From Desulfuromonadaceae bacterium (GTDB lineage: Bacteria > Desulfobacterota > Desulfuromonadia > Desulfuromonadales > Geopsychrobacteraceae): DNA of 6,817 nt. The notes under the pieces are model-generated. The model searched no databases. It saw nothing but the letters and a program-made list of their open reading frames with translations, and was not told the DNA's origin. Of this stretch, positions 6,191 to 6,817 are shown one piece after another. The stretch is taken from positions 1 to 6,817 of the forward strand of contig JADGED010000014.1 of the NCBI GenBank assembly GCA_016744555.1, written 5' to 3'. Made by a program: the position numbers and the translations under genes. Every line of letters starts with the position of its first letter. The stretch's first letter is position 1.

Positions 6191-6817
6191 CTATTGAGGT
6201 GCCTCTGTAGTTTTACTATCCGGAGAATAGCGTTTAACTAACACGTCAAACTCTCCGGTTAACTGATTGTAGTGCTTCAATTGCCCGCTACCCATATTGT
6301 AATACCAACCATGGACACTTAATTGACCATTAGCCACACGCTCTTTTACCCACGGGAAAGTCATTAGGTTTTTCAACGAAACTAAGATTGCCTCTTTTTC
6401 ACAAGCTCGAGCTTGCGCCTCAGATTCTTCACCTTGCATCTCTTGCAAAACTTTATCGCGAGCATCATTAGCAATACTAACCCATTTACCGATAAACTCA
6501 CCTTCATCTTTACCTTTGCCTGAGTCCATCAATGCCCCGATTCCACCACAATTGGAGTGGCCCAAGACGATGATATCAGTAACTTCCAAGTGACACACAG
6601 CGTACTCTATGGAAGAACTAACTCCATGATAATCATCACTCTTATGATAAGGGGGAACTAAGTTGGCAATATTTCGCAAAATAAATAGATCACCAAGGTC
6701 ACAATCGAACAACACAGCTGGGTCTACCCGCGAATCACAGCAGCCAATCAACAACGCCTGAGGCTTTTGCCCATCATTCAAGGTATTAGCCAGTTCCCTA
6801 TTTTCACCAAAATGTGC
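6191..6817 (-). CDS. Beta-carbonic anhydrase, 5' end cut off by window edge
   Basis: Cytosolic zinc enzyme interconverting CO2 and bicarbonate. The frame stays open to the last base: before LNDGQKPQALLIG the minus strand reads AHFGENRELANT. The TTG at 6781-6779 is thus an internal Leu codon, and the real start lies off the right edge. The visible 208 residues are close to the usual 210-220. Counting from the first visible residue, the zinc and catalytic set is complete: CCDSRV with Cys26, Asp28 and Arg30, and GHSNCGG with His87 and Cys90. The HGWYYNMGSGQLKHY stretch near the C-terminus is typical of the plant-like beta-CA clade. In E. coli and Haemophilus type II enzymes a Trp sits three residues before the first zinc Cys (WIGC). 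Here it is Leu (LIGC), which argues against the type II bicarbonate-inhibited form. It precedes the LCIB-like gene by 35 nt and is probably its operon partner. Confidence 0.96.
   Translation of the reverse strand, partial: AHFGENRELANTLNDGQKPQALLIGCCDSRVDPAVLFDCDLGDLFILRNIANLVPPYHKSDDYHGVSSSIEYAVCHLEVTDIIVLGHSNCGGIGALMDSGKGKDEGEFIGKWVSIANDARDKVLQEMQGEESEAQARACEKEAILVSLKNLMTFPWVKERVANGQLSVHGWYYNMGSGQLKHYNQLTGEFDVLVKRYSPDSKTTEAPQ

Noticed and set aside
6779..6781. TTG as the carbonic anhydrase start
   Set aside because: The frame continues to base 6817 with plausible beta-CA N-terminal sequence (HFGENRELANT), so this is an internal Leu codon.

Overview
This 6.8 kb window is chromosomal, gene-dense bacterial DNA. 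It holds five protein-coding genes, two of them cut by the window edges. I see no mobile element, RNA gene, CRISPR array or phage gene. The moderate G+C, the DnaK/DnaJ sequences, and a TPR-plus-periplasmic-binding protein of the 'penicillin-binding protein activator' type suggest a Gram-negative bacterium. My best guess is Desulfobacterota, near the Desulfuromonadales (Geobacter/Pelobacter/Desulfuromonas relatives). That placement rests on family resemblance from memory and is tentative.

Left half (1-3046, + strand): the chaperone pair dnaK (N-terminus missing, about 55 residues off the left edge) and dnaJ (complete, TTG start). A strong intrinsic-terminator hairpin (1760-1802) sits in the 177-nt gap between them. 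dnaJ is therefore probably expressed by readthrough, from its own promoter, or both. DnaJ loads unfolded clients onto DnaK and stimulates its ATPase.

Centre (3147-5069, + strand): a secreted protein of about 640 residues. It has a signal peptide, an N-terminal TPR-like helical half and a C-terminal type-1 periplasmic-binding fold, as in the LpoA/LppC-like envelope proteins. Its true start is probably the ATG at 3147, not the upstream in-frame ATGs. It ends 27 nt from the end of a convergent gene.

Right part (5097-6817, - strand): a two-gene unit read leftwards. First comes a canonical beta-carbonic anhydrase whose first residues lie beyond the right edge. After a 35-nt gap comes a 352-residue protein that I read as a distant member of the LCIB/C (limiting-CO2-inducible) beta-carbonic-anhydrase-like family, with a Cys/His/Cys zinc-site pattern. 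Two differently built CO2/bicarbonate proteins side by side is the most interesting feature here. The rest is ordinary housekeeping sequence.
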